DNA from: an uncultured Blautia sp.
GTDB taxonomy: Bacteria > Bacillota > Clostridia > Lachnospirales > Lachnospiraceae
Reading direction: 5' to 3'
Assembly: GCA_900553515.1 (NCBI GenBank)
Contig: USDN01000021.1
Coordinates: 1-41,664 of the forward strand
DNA length: 41,664 nt
The position numbers and the translations under genes are program-made. Shown here one piece after another: positions 7,784 to 16,634 of this stretch; within the stretch, counting starts at the first letter, position 1; every line of letters starts with the position of its first letter. The notes beneath the pieces were generated by a model. That model ran no database searches. It was not told where the DNA came from and saw only the letters and a program-made list of their open reading frames with translations.

Positions 7784-8971
7784 ATGAAAAAAATAATGAT
7801 TCTTGGCGCCAGTTATTCCCAGCTGCCTCTTTATGAGGAAGCAAAAAAACTGGGCATTTCTACAGTTGCTGCCAGTATTCCGGGAGATTGGCCGGGATTT
7901 CAGGCAGCTGATGAATTTACTTATACAGATATATCAGATCCTGCTGCCGTATATGAGGCGGCAGAAAGGTTTCATGTGGCCGGGATCGCTACCTGCTGCC
8001 TGGATACCGGAGTAAGAGCTCTGGGTTATGCCTGTGAACAGATGGGGCTGAAAGGGCTGAGTGCGAAAGCCGCAGACATCAGCAGTAATAAATTTAAAAT
8101 GAAAGAAGCGTTTATGGCAGGCGGGGTAAACTGTGCCCGTCATATCTGTATCCGAAACAGGCAGGAACTTGCAGAAGCTTTGGAATGCCTGGAATTTCCT
8201 GTAGTCCTTAAGGCAGTGGATCTGATGGGCAGCAGAGGGATCTTTCGGTGCAATACAAAGGAAGAAGCATTTGAGCGGTATGAAGATACGATGAAGGCTA
8301 CTGGAAAAGATTACTGCCTGGCAGAGGAATTTATCGAAGGCGAAACTCTTGGCTGTGAAGCTATGATCTCCAATGGAAAGCTTCTTTACTGCCTTCCGAA
8401 CAATATCGATGCTTTTCAGAGTTATGTACCAACACCGGTGGGGCATTCTGTTCCTTACAGAAAACAAGAGACCCTGGGAGCCAGGGTGGAAGAACAGGTA
8501 ATGCTTGCCATTCAGGCAGTAGGGCTTGATAATTGTGCCGTCAATTGTGACTTGATCGAAAAAGATGGAAGTATCTATGTGATCGAGATTACGGGAAGGG
8601 CGGGAGCAACCTGTCTGCCGGAAACCGTAGGCTTATATTATGGAATTAATTATTATGAGGCAATCGTGCGGCTTGCCATGGATATGGAGCCGGAGAAATT
8701 ATTTGCCGGTCATAAACCGCAGCAGTCCAGTCTTTCCAGGATATTGACTTCGGACAGAAGCGGTATTGTAAAAGAAATCCATAATACAAATAGTCCGGCA
8801 GAGGATATTATTGATCTTTCTTTTAATATTCAGCCGGGAGATCAGGTGAACCGTTACGAAAATGGAAGAGACCGTATTGGTCAGGTGATCCTGACAGGGA
8901 AAGATCTGGATGCATGTGAAAAGCGTCTGGAGGATATTTTGTCGAAAATTAACATTGAATTTACAGTATGA
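7784..8971 (+). CDS. ATP-grasp carboxylate-amine ligase
   Basis: Stand-alone 395-aa ATP-grasp enzyme, paralogous to the first half of the preceding fusion (KKIMILGASYSQLPLY against KKIVIIGANDFQKPLI). Visible marks are the N-terminal pre-ATP-grasp domain, KAVDLMGSRGIF as the ATP loop, AEEFIEGETLGCEAM, and the metal-binding strand EITGRAG (E268, R272). These enzymes activate a carboxylate as an acyl phosphate and join it to an amine. The gene starts 2 bases after the fusion gene stops, with GGAGGAG about 14 bases upstream. Two ligases in a row suggest two sequential acylations or a dipeptidyl substituent. It could instead make a free dipeptide-like metabolite; sequence alone does not decide. 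Confidence 0.85.
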   Translation: MKKIMILGASYSQLPLYEEAKKLGISTVAASIPGDWPGFQAADEFTYTDISDPAAVYEAAERFHVAGIATCCLDTGVRALGYACEQMGLKGLSAKAADISSNKFKMKEAFMAGGVNCARHICIRNRQELAEALECLEFPVVLKAVDLMGSRGIFRCNTKEEAFERYEDTMKATGKDYCLAEEFIEGETLGCEAMISNGKLLYCLPNNIDAFQSYVPTPVGHSVPYRKQETLGARVEEQVMLAIQAVGLDNCAVNCDLIEKDGSIYVIEITGRAGATCLPETVGLYYGINYYEAIVRLAMDMEPEKLFAGHKPQQSSLSRILTSDRSGIVKEIHNTNSPAEDIIDLSFNIQPGDQVNRYENGRDRIGQVILTGKDLDACEKRLEDILSKINIEFTV

Positions 8972-8986
8972 TTGTGAGAGAATAAC

Positions 8987-9370
8987 ATGAGAAATGACCA
9001 TGACTCAAAAAAAAGTACATATCTGCTGCTTCATATCAGCCTTTTGTTCAGTTCTTTAAGCGGTGTCTGTTCTAAACTGGCTTCCGGATATACAGACCGT
9101 ATTTTTTCACTGCAGTTTATTTTCTGGTTCGGGCTGGTGTTTGTGATCATGTTCGGCTATGCAGTTATCTGGCAGCAGATCCTGAAGAGGATGCCTTTGA
9201 CAGTGGCGTATGCAAACCGCCCTGTGACACTGATCTGGGGCATTATTTGGGGAGCTCTGATCTTTGGGGAAAAGATTACCTGGAATATGATCGCCGGAGC
9301 AGTGATTATTTTTGCCGGAATCTATCTGGTAACATCAGAAAATTTTCAGAAGGGCGGTGAGAAACATTGA
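8987..9370 (+). CDS. EamA/SMR-type half transporter, ArnE-like flippase subunit
   Basis: A 127-aa membrane protein with four predicted helices (about residues 11-30, 42-63, 73-93 and 100-118) and the EamA-type segment AYANRPVTLIWGIIWGALIFGE split by the loop. Size and pairing match ArnE/ArnF, the two small proteins that flip undecaprenyl-phosphate-aminoarabinose in Gram-negatives. It overlaps the second half transporter by 4 bases and sits directly before an ArnC/GtrB-type GT2. Predicted role: one half of a heterodimeric flippase for a polyprenyl-phosphate-linked sugar. An amino-acid or metabolite exporter is the main alternative. Confidence 0.75.
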   Translation: MRNDHDSKKSTYLLLHISLLFSSLSGVCSKLASGYTDRIFSLQFIFWFGLVFVIMFGYAVIWQQILKRMPLTVAYANRPVTLIWGIIWGALIFGEKITWNMIAGAVIIFAGIYLVTSENFQKGGEKH

Positions 9371-9711
9371 GCAGTTTTCAGATATCTGTATGCATCCTGC
9401 TTTTATCCGTGTTTATCTCATCTGTTTCCCAGATCATCCTGAAGAAAGCAGCAAATAAAATATACGACAGCCCGCTGAAGGAATATCTGAATCCTATGGT
9501 GATCGGAGCCTACGGCCTTTTTTTCTGCTCTGTGATCCTTACCATGCTGGCGCTGAGGAACCTGCCGCTTTCTATGTCGCCGATTCTGGAATCAACGGGA
9601 TATATTTTTGTTTCGGTGATGGGATATTTCTTTTTGAAAGAAAGATTCAGCAAAAGGAAACTTATGGGATTTGCCCTGATCCTTGCAGGGATTTTTGTAT
9701 TTAACCTATAG
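9367..9711 (+). CDS. EamA/SMR-type half transporter, ArnF-like flippase subunit
   Basis: A 114-aa, four-helix protein starting with TTG at 9367. TTGA overlaps the TGA stop of the previous gene, so translation is probably coupled. The sequence has VSQIILKKAA in helix 1 and ALRNLPLSMSPILESTGYIFVSVMGYFFLKERF, the typical EamA loop and helix 3. It resembles ArnF/EmrE-sized SMR proteins and forms an obvious pair with the preceding gene. The polyprenyl GT2 begins 16 bases after it. Substrate specificity is inferred from neighbours only. Confidence 0.75.
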   Translation: MSSFQISVCILLLSVFISSVSQIILKKAANKIYDSPLKEYLNPMVIGAYGLFFCSVILTMLALRNLPLSMSPILESTGYIFVSVMGYFFLKERFSKRKLMGFALILAGIFVFNL

Positions 9712-9727
9712 AAACGAGGGAGAAAAG

Positions 9728-10696
9728 ATGCTGGTATCGATTGTCATACCGTGCTATAATTCGGAGCACACCATCGGCAAGGTGGTGGAGCTTGCAATAG
9801 AAGAGTTCGAGAAATTAAAAGATTATGAATGTGAGTTTGTGCTTGTAAACGATTATTCCAGAGATGGTACCTGGAAGTCCATACATGGACTGACAGAGAA
9901 ATATCCGAATGTAAAAGGAATCAATCTTGCTAAAAATTTCGGTCAGCATAATGCTATTATGGCAGGAATGAATTATGCAGAGGGAGAGTTGATCCTGGGG
10001 ATGGATGACGATATGCAGAACCATCCTTCTCAGATACCGCAGTTTTTGAACAAGATGGAAGAAGGCTATGACATTGTGTTTGGAGTCTTTAAACAAAGGA
10101 AATTTTCCTGGTTTAAAAATCTGACAGGAGCAGTAAGCCGCTTCCTTTTGTGGCATCTTCTGGATCGTCCAAAGGATATCCAGATGAGCAGCTTCTGGTG
10201 CTGCCGGAAGTATGTAAGGGATGAGGTTGTAAAATATGACGGCTACAATACCTTTCTTCAGGTACTGTTTTTCCGTACCACACACAATATTGCAAATATA
10301 GAGATCGAGCATTTTGAAAGAGAAGTAGGGACTTCCAATTATAATTTCAGGAGAGGACTGAAACTTTTTATGTCCTGTCTGAATTTTACGGTGATCCCTC
10401 TCCGGCTTGCGACTTTTTTTGGAACGTTGTTTTCGGCGGCAGGTTTTATTGGTGCAGTGGTTGTTTTTATCCGTAAACTTCTGAATCCATCTGTGGCCAT
10501 TGGCTGGTCTTCCCTGATGTGTGCCATGCTGGTACTGTTTGGCATCTGCTTCCTGATGCTTGGTATTGTGGGAGAATATCTGGGCAAGCTGATGCTGAAC
10601 GTGAACAAAACGCCCCAGTATGTGATTCGGGACAGAGAAAATATTTCTGAAGCAGCTGATAACAAGGATGAAGAAAAACAGGGAAATAAAGAATGA
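9728..10696 (+). CDS. Polyprenyl-phosphate glycosyltransferase, ArnC/GtrB/DPM1-type GT2
   Basis: Transfers a sugar from a nucleotide donor to undecaprenyl phosphate on the inner membrane face. ATG 9728 is chosen because GAGGGAGAAAAG precedes it; the frame is open upstream to 9683 without a ribosome site. The GT-A domain has SIVIPCYN at the N-terminus and metal-binding GMDDDMQNHP. It is followed by the family hallmark GTSNY plus amphipathic stretch, two C-terminal transmembrane helices and GEYLGKLM. The 322-aa length fits ArnC/GtrB/CsbB. The gene lies between the half-transporter pair and wecE and overlaps wecE by ATGA. A partner GT-C enzyme would be the YfhO protein at 24574. The sugar donor is inferred to be the WecE product or a derivative. 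Confidence 0.88.
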   Translation: MLVSIVIPCYNSEHTIGKVVELAIEEFEKLKDYECEFVLVNDYSRDGTWKSIHGLTEKYPNVKGINLAKNFGQHNAIMAGMNYAEGELILGMDDDMQNHPSQIPQFLNKMEEGYDIVFGVFKQRKFSWFKNLTGAVSRFLLWHLLDRPKDIQMSSFWCCRKYVRDEVVKYDGYNTFLQVLFFRTTHNIANIEIEHFEREVGTSNYNFRRGLKLFMSCLNFTVIPLRLATFFGTLFSAAGFIGAVVVFIRKLLNPSVAIGWSSLMCAMLVLFGICFLMLGIVGEYLGKLMLNVNKTPQYVIRDRENISEAADNKDEEKQGNKE

Positions 10697-11820
10697 TAGA
10701 TTTTAACAGACCTGCACTTGTAGGGAAAGAACTGAATTATATTAAAGATGCCGTGGATCAGGGAATGCTCTGCGGTGACGGCAAATATACAAAACTCTGC
10801 TCACAGTGGATGAAGGAAAGATTTCATGCATCTCAGGTGTTTCTGACCACTTCCTGTACACACGCACTGGAGATGGCGGCGTATCTTTGCGATATCCAGC
10901 CAGGAGATGAGGTGATCATGCCTTCTTATACATTTGTATCTACTGCAGATGCTTTTGTACTTCGGGGGGCAAAGATCGTGTTTGTGGATATCCGGCCGGA
11001 TACCATGAATATAGATGAAAAGCTGATCGAACAGGCAGTTACAGAAAAAACAAAAGCCATAGTGCCGGTTCACTATGCAGGTGTTTCCTGTGAAATGGAT
11101 CGGATCATGGAACTGGCAAAAAAATATAATCTGAAAGTAGTTGAAGATGCCGCCCAGGGTGTGGAAGCCTATTACCATGGAAAGGCTCTTGGAACTATCG
11201 GCGATTTTGGATGTTACAGTTTTCATGAGACAAAAAATTATACTATGGGAGAGGGTGGTGCCCTGGTATTCCAGAAAAACGAATATCAGGAAAAGGCAGA
11301 GATCCTCAGAGAAAAAGGAACCGACAGAAGTAAATTTTTCCGGGGACAGGTAGATAAATACCGATGGATCGATTATGGGTCCTCTTATCTTCCAAGTGAA
11401 ATGAATGCTGCTTATCTGTATGCCCAGCTTGAGGAAGCAGAAAAGATCGATGGCAAGCGCCATCAAATCTATGATTATTATAATGAAGGCCTGAAGATCC
11501 TGGAGGAACAGGAAAAGATTCAGAGACCTGTTGTGCCGGAAGGATGCAAGCATAATGCTCATATGTACTACATCAAAGTAAAAGATCTTGAAACAAGGAG
11601 CCGTCTGATCTCCTACCTGAAAGAAAATGGGATCTGTACAGCTTTTCACTATGTACCGCTGCACAGCTCGCCGGCAGGAGAGAAATTTGGAAGATTTTCT
11701 GGCGAAGATGTTTATACTACAAAAGAAAGTGAACGTCTTCTGCGCCTGCCGATGTTTTATAATCTGTCTATGTCTGATGTGGAATATATTACAGAAAAGA
11801 TACTTGCGTTTGAGTTTTGA
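10693..11820 (+). CDS. wecE: dTDP-4-amino-4,6-dideoxygalactose transaminase WecE (RffA)
   Basis: PLP aminotransferase of the DegT/DnrJ/EryC1 family that converts dTDP-4-keto-6-deoxyglucose plus glutamate to dTDP-Fuc4N. It matches my knowledge of E. coli WecE along its whole length: GKLCGDG-like MLCGDGKYT at the start, GDEVIMPSYTFVSTADAFVLRGAKIVFVD in the middle, VPVHYAGVSCEMD, FRGQVDKY, and TTKESERLLRLP near the end. The PLP lysine is K181 in SFHETKNY. The length is 375 aa. It overlaps the GT2 stop by 4 bases. Its substrate is supplied by RmlA/RmlB encoded in this window. No WecD-like acetyltransferase is adjacent; two ATP-grasp ligases take that place, suggesting the 4-amine is acylated differently. 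Confidence 0.93.
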   Translation: MIDFNRPALVGKELNYIKDAVDQGMLCGDGKYTKLCSQWMKERFHASQVFLTTSCTHALEMAAYLCDIQPGDEVIMPSYTFVSTADAFVLRGAKIVFVDIRPDTMNIDEKLIEQAVTEKTKAIVPVHYAGVSCEMDRIMELAKKYNLKVVEDAAQGVEAYYHGKALGTIGDFGCYSFHETKNYTMGEGGALVFQKNEYQEKAEILREKGTDRSKFFRGQVDKYRWIDYGSSYLPSEMNAAYLYAQLEEAEKIDGKRHQIYDYYNEGLKILEEQEKIQRPVVPEGCKHNAHMYYIKVKDLETRSRLISYLKENGICTAFHYVPLHSSPAGEKFGRFSGEDVYTTKESERLLRLPMFYNLSMSDVEYITEKILAFEF

Positions 11821-11834
11821 CGGAGGAGAGAAGA

Positions 11835-13100
11835 ATGAGAAAAAAATTTGCAGGTGCTGCAGTTCTGGGACTGATATCCATGATTCTGCCGGCATCCACT
11901 GTACAGGCAGTAACTGTAAACTTTGGAACACCGGCAGCGGTAGCTACAGATAATATCCAGGGCTGGCCAAAAGGACCGGATACAGTTTCTGAGACAGCTG
12001 TGCTTATTGACGCAGACACAGGAGCTGTCCTTTATGATAAAGGAATGGATGAATACAGATATCCGGCCAGTACTACAAAAATCATGACTGTGCTTACGGC
12101 AATCGAAAACAGTTCACCAAAAGATACGGTTACTTTTACAGAAACCGGGGTCAGAGATGTAACCTGGGACAGTTCAAACATCGGGATGAAGCTGGGAGAG
12201 ACGATTACCATGAAAGACTGCTGGTTTGCAGCTATCATTAAGTCGGCCAATGAAGTCTGTGCCCAGATGGCAGAATATGTAGGCGGTACAGAGGCCCAGT
12301 TTATAGAGATGATGAACCAGAGGGCAAAGGAGATTGGATGTAAGAATACACATTTTGCCAATGCCAGCGGTCTTCCAGATGCGAATCACTATACAACAGC
12401 TCATGATTTGGCAAAGATCATGAGGGCAGGACTTAGAAACCACAGATTCCGTCAGGTGATCAGCGGAGTTAATTATACTATTCCGGCCACAAACCTCAGC
12501 GAAGCGAGAGGAATGCATACCCATATGCCTTTAATGGCAAAGGAGTCCAATCTTTATTATGAAGGATGTATTGGCGGAAAGACCGGAAATACCAATGATG
12601 CCGGACATACGCTTGTAACTGCGGCAGAAAGAAACGGCCGGACATATATAGCGGTGACGCTTCGGGCGCCGGATCTTGGAGCAAACTGTACCGATACAAT
12701 TGCACTTTTTGATTATGCATTTAATAATTTTGATACAATAACTTTAAATGGAAAAAATATGACAGTACCGAAAGGGGTTACTGTAGATGACCTTACGGTA
12801 AAAACAAAAGAAAAAAACGGACAGATCATGAATCAGTTTTATTACAGCGGTCAGTTTGTAGGCTATCTCATGACACCAAAGTTTTCCCCTACCCCTCAGG
12901 TGACACAGACTGTATCCACAGAAGATACTGCACAGTCTTCCGGTGAGGCAGTGGCTGAAGCGTCCACGGAAGGCGAAAGCGGTTTATCCAATACTTCCAA
13001 AATGCTTCTGGGGATAATGGCGGTCATGGCAGTGACACTTGTGATATTGATGGTGGCACTGCATTTCAAAGAGAAAAAAATGTACAGATCCAGACGATAA
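11835..13100 (+). CDS. D-alanyl-D-alanine carboxypeptidase (PBP5-like), membrane anchored
   Basis: Removes the terminal D-Ala from peptidoglycan stem peptides outside the cell. GGAGGAGAG at 11822-11830 selects ATG 11835; the open frame from 11817 is upstream read-through. It has a signal peptide (RKKFAGAAVLGLISMILPAS, cleavage near QA-V), then a full peptidase S11 domain: STTK with Ser79/Lys82, SAN at 137-139 and KTG at 249-251. A C-terminal transmembrane helix (KMLLGIMAVMAV...) with a basic tail anchors it. It is paralogous to the minus-strand gene at 30860, with which it shares the leader segment GWP-G. It sits between wecE and rmlA in the polysaccharide operon. Confidence 0.92.
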   Translation: MRKKFAGAAVLGLISMILPASTVQAVTVNFGTPAAVATDNIQGWPKGPDTVSETAVLIDADTGAVLYDKGMDEYRYPASTTKIMTVLTAIENSSPKDTVTFTETGVRDVTWDSSNIGMKLGETITMKDCWFAAIIKSANEVCAQMAEYVGGTEAQFIEMMNQRAKEIGCKNTHFANASGLPDANHYTTAHDLAKIMRAGLRNHRFRQVISGVNYTIPATNLSEARGMHTHMPLMAKESNLYYEGCIGGKTGNTNDAGHTLVTAAERNGRTYIAVTLRAPDLGANCTDTIALFDYAFNNFDTITLNGKNMTVPKGVTVDDLTVKTKEKNGQIMNQFYYSGQFVGYLMTPKFSPTPQVTQTVSTEDTAQSSGEAVAEASTEGESGLSNTSKMLLGIMAVMAVTLVILMVALHFKEKKMYRSRR

Positions 13101-13112
13101 GGAGGAGAAAAT

Positions 13113-13991
13113 ATGAAGGGAATTATTTTAGCAGGCGGTTCAGGAACCAGATTATATCCATTGACGAAGGCGATCTCCAAACAGATCATGCCGGTATATG
13201 ACAAGCCCATGATCTACTATCCGCTTTCTACTCTGATGCTGGCAGGGATCCGTGAGATCCTGATCATTTCCACACCAAGAGATCTTCCGGTATTCCAGGA
13301 GCTTCTTGGAGACGGAAAACAGCTGGGAATGAGATTTGAGTATGCGGTACAGGAGCAGCCGAGAGGGCTGGCAGATGCTTTTATTATCGGAGAGGAATTT
13401 ATTGGAAACGATGCAGTGGCTCTTGTTCTGGGCGATAACATTTTCTATGGACAGAGTTTTTCCAGAGTGCTCCAGAATGCATATAAGAGAACAGAGACAG
13501 AAAAAGGCGCTACCATCTTTGGATATTATGTAAGAGATCCGAGAGAGTATGGAGTAGTAGAGTTTGATGAAAACGGAAAAGCTCTTTCTATTGAAGAAAA
13601 GCCGGAGAATCCCAAGTCTAATTATGCAGTTCCGGGACTTTATTTCTATGATAATGATGTAGTGGAGATTGCCAAAAATGTAAAACCGTCTGCAAGAGGC
13701 GAGATTGAGATCACAAGCATTAACAACGAATATCTGAACAGAGGTACTCTCAAGGTAGAAACTCTGGGAAGAGGCTTTGCATGGCTTGACACCGGAAATC
13801 ATGATTCTCTTCTTGATGCGGCTGACTTTGTTTCTGCTTTCCAGAAACGTCAGGGACTTTATATTTCCTGTATCGAAGAAATTGCGTACAAACGTGGATT
13901 TATCACAAAAGAGCAGCTTGTGGAACTGGCACAGCCCCTTCTGAAAACTGCTTATGGAAAATACATGATCGAAGTAGCGGAGGGATTATAA
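13113..13991 (+). CDS. rmlA: Glucose-1-phosphate thymidylyltransferase RmlA
   Basis: Makes dTDP-glucose from glucose-1-phosphate and dTTP, the first step toward dTDP-rhamnose and dTDP-Fuc4N. It is 292 aa, as usual. The nucleotide-binding signature GGSGTRLYPLT is at residues 8-18, followed by SKQIMPVYDKPMIYYPLS, QEQPRGLADAF and the metal-binding LGDNIFYG. GGAGGAG is 6 bases upstream of the ATG. rmlC follows 1 base after the stop. Confidence 0.97.
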   Translation: MKGIILAGGSGTRLYPLTKAISKQIMPVYDKPMIYYPLSTLMLAGIREILIISTPRDLPVFQELLGDGKQLGMRFEYAVQEQPRGLADAFIIGEEFIGNDAVALVLGDNIFYGQSFSRVLQNAYKRTETEKGATIFGYYVRDPREYGVVEFDENGKALSIEEKPENPKSNYAVPGLYFYDNDVVEIAKNVKPSARGEIEITSINNEYLNRGTLKVETLGRGFAWLDTGNHDSLLDAADFVSAFQKRQGLYISCIEEIAYKRGFITKEQLVELAQPLLKTAYGKYMIEVAEGL

Positions 13992-13992
13992 A

Positions 13993-14562
13993 ATGGGAAA
14001 AATCACAGTAGAAACCTGTCATATTGAAGGACTGAAGGTGATTACACCTGCAGTATTCGGAGACGAGCGCGGATACTTTATGGAGACTTATAATTATAAT
14101 GACTATAAAGCGGCAGGAATCGATCAGGAGTTTGTCCAGGACAATCAGTCCAGCTCCAGAAAAGGAGTTTTAAGAGGGCTTCACTTCCAGATCAATTATC
14201 CGCAGGACAAGCTGGTCCGTGTAGTCAGCGGTGAGGTGTTTGATGTTGCTGTGGATCTGAGAGAGGGCTCTCCGACTTATGGACAGTGGTATGGTGTTCT
14301 GCTTTCTGCAGAGAATAAAAAACAGTTCTTTATACCGAAGAACTTTGCACATGGTTTTCTGGTGCTTTCTGATTCCGCAGAATTTGCCTATAAATGTACA
14401 GACTTCTATCATCCGAATGATGAGGGCGGTCTGGCATACAATGATCCGGACATTGCAGTTGAGTGGCCGATCCCTGAGGGAATGGAGCTGATCATGTCTG
14501 AAAAAGATCAGAAGTGGGGAAGCTTTCAGGAATATTCCGCAAACAGGAGCAAAAAGGATTGA
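13993..14562 (+). CDS. rmlC: dTDP-4-dehydrorhamnose 3,5-epimerase RmlC
   Basis: Cupin-fold epimerase acting on dTDP-4-keto-6-deoxyglucose in the rhamnose branch. It is 189 aa. Visible marks are ERGYFMETYN, QDNQSSSRKGVLRGLHFQ with catalytic His64, QDKLVRVVSGEVFDVAVDLR and FAHGFLVLSD, followed by the tyrosine-bearing YKCTDFYHP. GAGGG lies 10 bases before the ATG. Its stop overlaps the TTG start of the ABC permease. Confidence 0.96.
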   Translation: MGKITVETCHIEGLKVITPAVFGDERGYFMETYNYNDYKAAGIDQEFVQDNQSSSRKGVLRGLHFQINYPQDKLVRVVSGEVFDVAVDLREGSPTYGQWYGVLLSAENKKQFFIPKNFAHGFLVLSDSAEFAYKCTDFYHPNDEGGLAYNDPDIAVEWPIPEGMELIMSEKDQKWGSFQEYSANRSKKD

Positions 14563-15365
14563 AAAAAGAAACCTGGCTGCCAGGGGAACTTTACCGGAAC
14601 AGAAGGTTAGTATTCTCTCTGGCAAAAAACGACTTTAAAACAAAATATGCAGGTTCCTATTTCGGAACCATCTGGGCATTTATCCAGCCCATTGTGACCA
14701 TCTGTGTCTACTGGTTTGTATTCGGACTTGCCCTGAGAGGCGGAGCAGACAGAGGCGTTCCCTTTGTGCTGTGGCTGGTGGCAGGTCTGGTACCCTGGTT
14801 TTTCTTTCAGGACGGACTGGTAGGCGGCACCAACGCACTTCTGGAGTACAATTATCTGGTAAAAAAGGTAGTTTTTAATATCCGGATCCTTCCGGTGGTA
14901 AAAGTGATCTCAGCCGCTTTTGTACACTGCTTTTTTGTGCTGATCGTGCTTGTGATCTACACCTGTATGGGGTATCCTCCCACCTGGTATGCGCTGCAGC
15001 TGATCTATTACAGCTTCTGTATTTTTATGCTGATCCTTGCAGTAACTTATTTTTCCAGCGCGGTGGTGGTATTCTTCCGGGATCTCAGCCAGATCATCAA
15101 CATTGGCCTGCAGGTAGGCGTGTGGGTGACCCCGATCATGTGGAATTTCAGTGATCTTGGTCTTGAGGGGATCCTGACAAAACTCCTGAAACTGAATCCT
15201 GTGTTTTATGTGGTGCAGGGATACCGTGATTCCCTGATCGACCATATCGGAATCTGGCAGCATCCATGGCTGACCCTGTACTTCTGGGTATTTACCATTT
15301 TGCTGTTTGTTCTGGGAACGCGGCTGTTTAAGAAACTTCAGGTACACTTTGCAGATGTCATGTAA
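14559..15365 (+). CDS. wzm: ABC-2 polysaccharide export permease (Wzm/TagG/RgpC type)
   Basis: Membrane half of an ABC exporter that moves a completed lipid-linked polysaccharide across the membrane. TTG 14559 is chosen: it overlaps the rmlC stop as TTGA and has AGGAG at 14545-14549. A GTG at 14514 in the same frame has no ribosome site. The protein is 268 aa, starts with a cytoplasmic FSLAKNDFKTKYAGSYFGTIWAFIQPI interface motif typical of the family, and has six predicted helices. The ATPase partner follows 12 bases later. Context (rmlC upstream, tandem GT2 genes downstream) points to a rhamnose-containing glycan. Confidence 0.92.
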   Translation: MKKETWLPGELYRNRRLVFSLAKNDFKTKYAGSYFGTIWAFIQPIVTICVYWFVFGLALRGGADRGVPFVLWLVAGLVPWFFFQDGLVGGTNALLEYNYLVKKVVFNIRILPVVKVISAAFVHCFFVLIVLVIYTCMGYPPTWYALQLIYYSFCIFMLILAVTYFSSAVVVFFRDLSQIINIGLQVGVWVTPIMWNFSDLGLEGILTKLLKLNPVFYVVQGYRDSLIDHIGIWQHPWLTLYFWVFTILLFVLGTRLFKKLQVHFADVM

Positions 15366-15377
15366 ATGGAGAGTAAG

Positions 15378-16634
15378 ATGAGTGAAATTGCAATTCAGGT
15401 AAAACATCTGGATAAGATGTATAAATTATATAACAAACCTTCTGACAGGCTCCGGGAAACCCTGGGGCTTAAGGTGCCTGTAAGGGAACATTATGCCCTC
15501 AGGGATGTAAACTTTCAGGTGGAGAGGGGAGAGACGGTAGGAATTATCGGAACCAATGGTTCCGGAAAATCCACGATCTTAAAGATCATTACCGGAGTTC
15601 TGAACCCTACAGCCGGAGAGGTGACCGTAAACGGCAGGATTTCAGCCCTTCTGGAGCTGGGAGCTGGCTTTAACATGGAATATACCGGAATCGAAAACAT
15701 CTATCTCAACGGAACGATGATGGGATTTTCCAGAGAAGAGGTAGACGCAAGGCTTCAGGATATACTGGACTTTGCAGATATCGGAGATTTTGTTTACCAG
15801 CCGGTAAAAGCATATTCCAGCGGTATGTTTGTCCGTCTGGCTTTTGCGGTAGCCATCAACATTGATCCGGAGATCCTGATCGTAGATGAGGCTCTGTCTG
15901 TAGGCGACGTATTTTTCCAGGCAAAATGCTACCGTAAATTTGAGGAATTCAAAAAAATGGGACGTACCATTCTTTTTGTCAGTCATGATCTCAGCAGCAT
16001 TTCCCGTTATTGTGACAGGGTTATTCTTCTTAACAAAGGGGTAAAAATGGAGGAAGGTTCTCCCAAGCAGATGGTGGATATGTACAAACAGCTTCTGGTG
16101 GGGCAGGATCCTGCAAAAGCAGACGAAAATAAAGAGACACAGAAGGAAAACTGGAGCGAACAGTTCCAGGTGAACCCCAATATGCTGGAATATGGCAGCA
16201 AACTGGCAGAGATTGTGGATTTTGCAGTGCTGGATGAGAAAGGGCTGTGTACAAATACCATTGAAAAAGGAAGCTCCTTCCAGATCAAAATGAAGGTTGT
16301 TTTTCATGAGAATATCCAGGAGCCGATCATGGCTTATACCTTTAAGGATATTAAAGGAACGGAGATTACAGGAACCAACACTCTTTTTGAAAAAATGGCT
16401 GTGGAACATTCCGAAGCAGGAGATACCTGCACAGTGACCTTCCGGCAGGATATGTTTCTTCAGGGAGGAGAATATCTCCTTTCCTTTGGATGTACCGGTT
16501 ATAAGGACGGGGAGTTTACTGTTTTCCACAGACTGTATGATGCATGTAACATTACGGTGGTTTCCAATAAAAACACCGTTGGTTTTTATGATATGAACTC
16601 AAAAGTAGAGATTCACTACGGAGAAAAAGTATGA
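15378..16634 (+). CDS. wzt: ABC polysaccharide export ATPase with Wzt-type C-terminal domain
   Basis: Drives the Wzm exporter. ATG 15378 is preferred because GGAGAG at 15368-15373 precedes it; ATG 15366 in the same frame has no ribosome site. Walker A is GTNGSGKST (residues 58-66), signature YSSGMFVRL, Walker B ILIVDEAL and switch histidine VSHD. Residues about 265-418 form an additional beta-rich domain, as in Wzt proteins of E. coli O8/O9a where it reads the terminal modification of the O-chain. Such a domain is absent from simple TagH/RgpD-like ATPases of about 250 aa. The next gene, a methyltransferase-kinase, overlaps by ATGA. Confidence 0.92.
   Translation: MSEIAIQVKHLDKMYKLYNKPSDRLRETLGLKVPVREHYALRDVNFQVERGETVGIIGTNGSGKSTILKIITGVLNPTAGEVTVNGRISALLELGAGFNMEYTGIENIYLNGTMMGFSREEVDARLQDILDFADIGDFVYQPVKAYSSGMFVRLAFAVAINIDPEILIVDEALSVGDVFFQAKCYRKFEEFKKMGRTILFVSHDLSSISRYCDRVILLNKGVKMEEGSPKQMVDMYKQLLVGQDPAKADENKETQKENWSEQFQVNPNMLEYGSKLAEIVDFAVLDEKGLCTNTIEKGSSFQIKMKVVFHENIQEPIMAYTFKDIKGTEITGTNTLFEKMAVEHSEAGDTCTVTFRQDMFLQGGEYLLSFGCTGYKDGEFTVFHRLYDACNITVVSNKNTVGFYDMNSKVEIHYGEKV

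Noticed and set aside
10801..11931. Long antisense frame (376 aa) over wecE
   Set aside because: No ribosome site or family features. It mirrors the codon bias of wecE, whose identity is clear.
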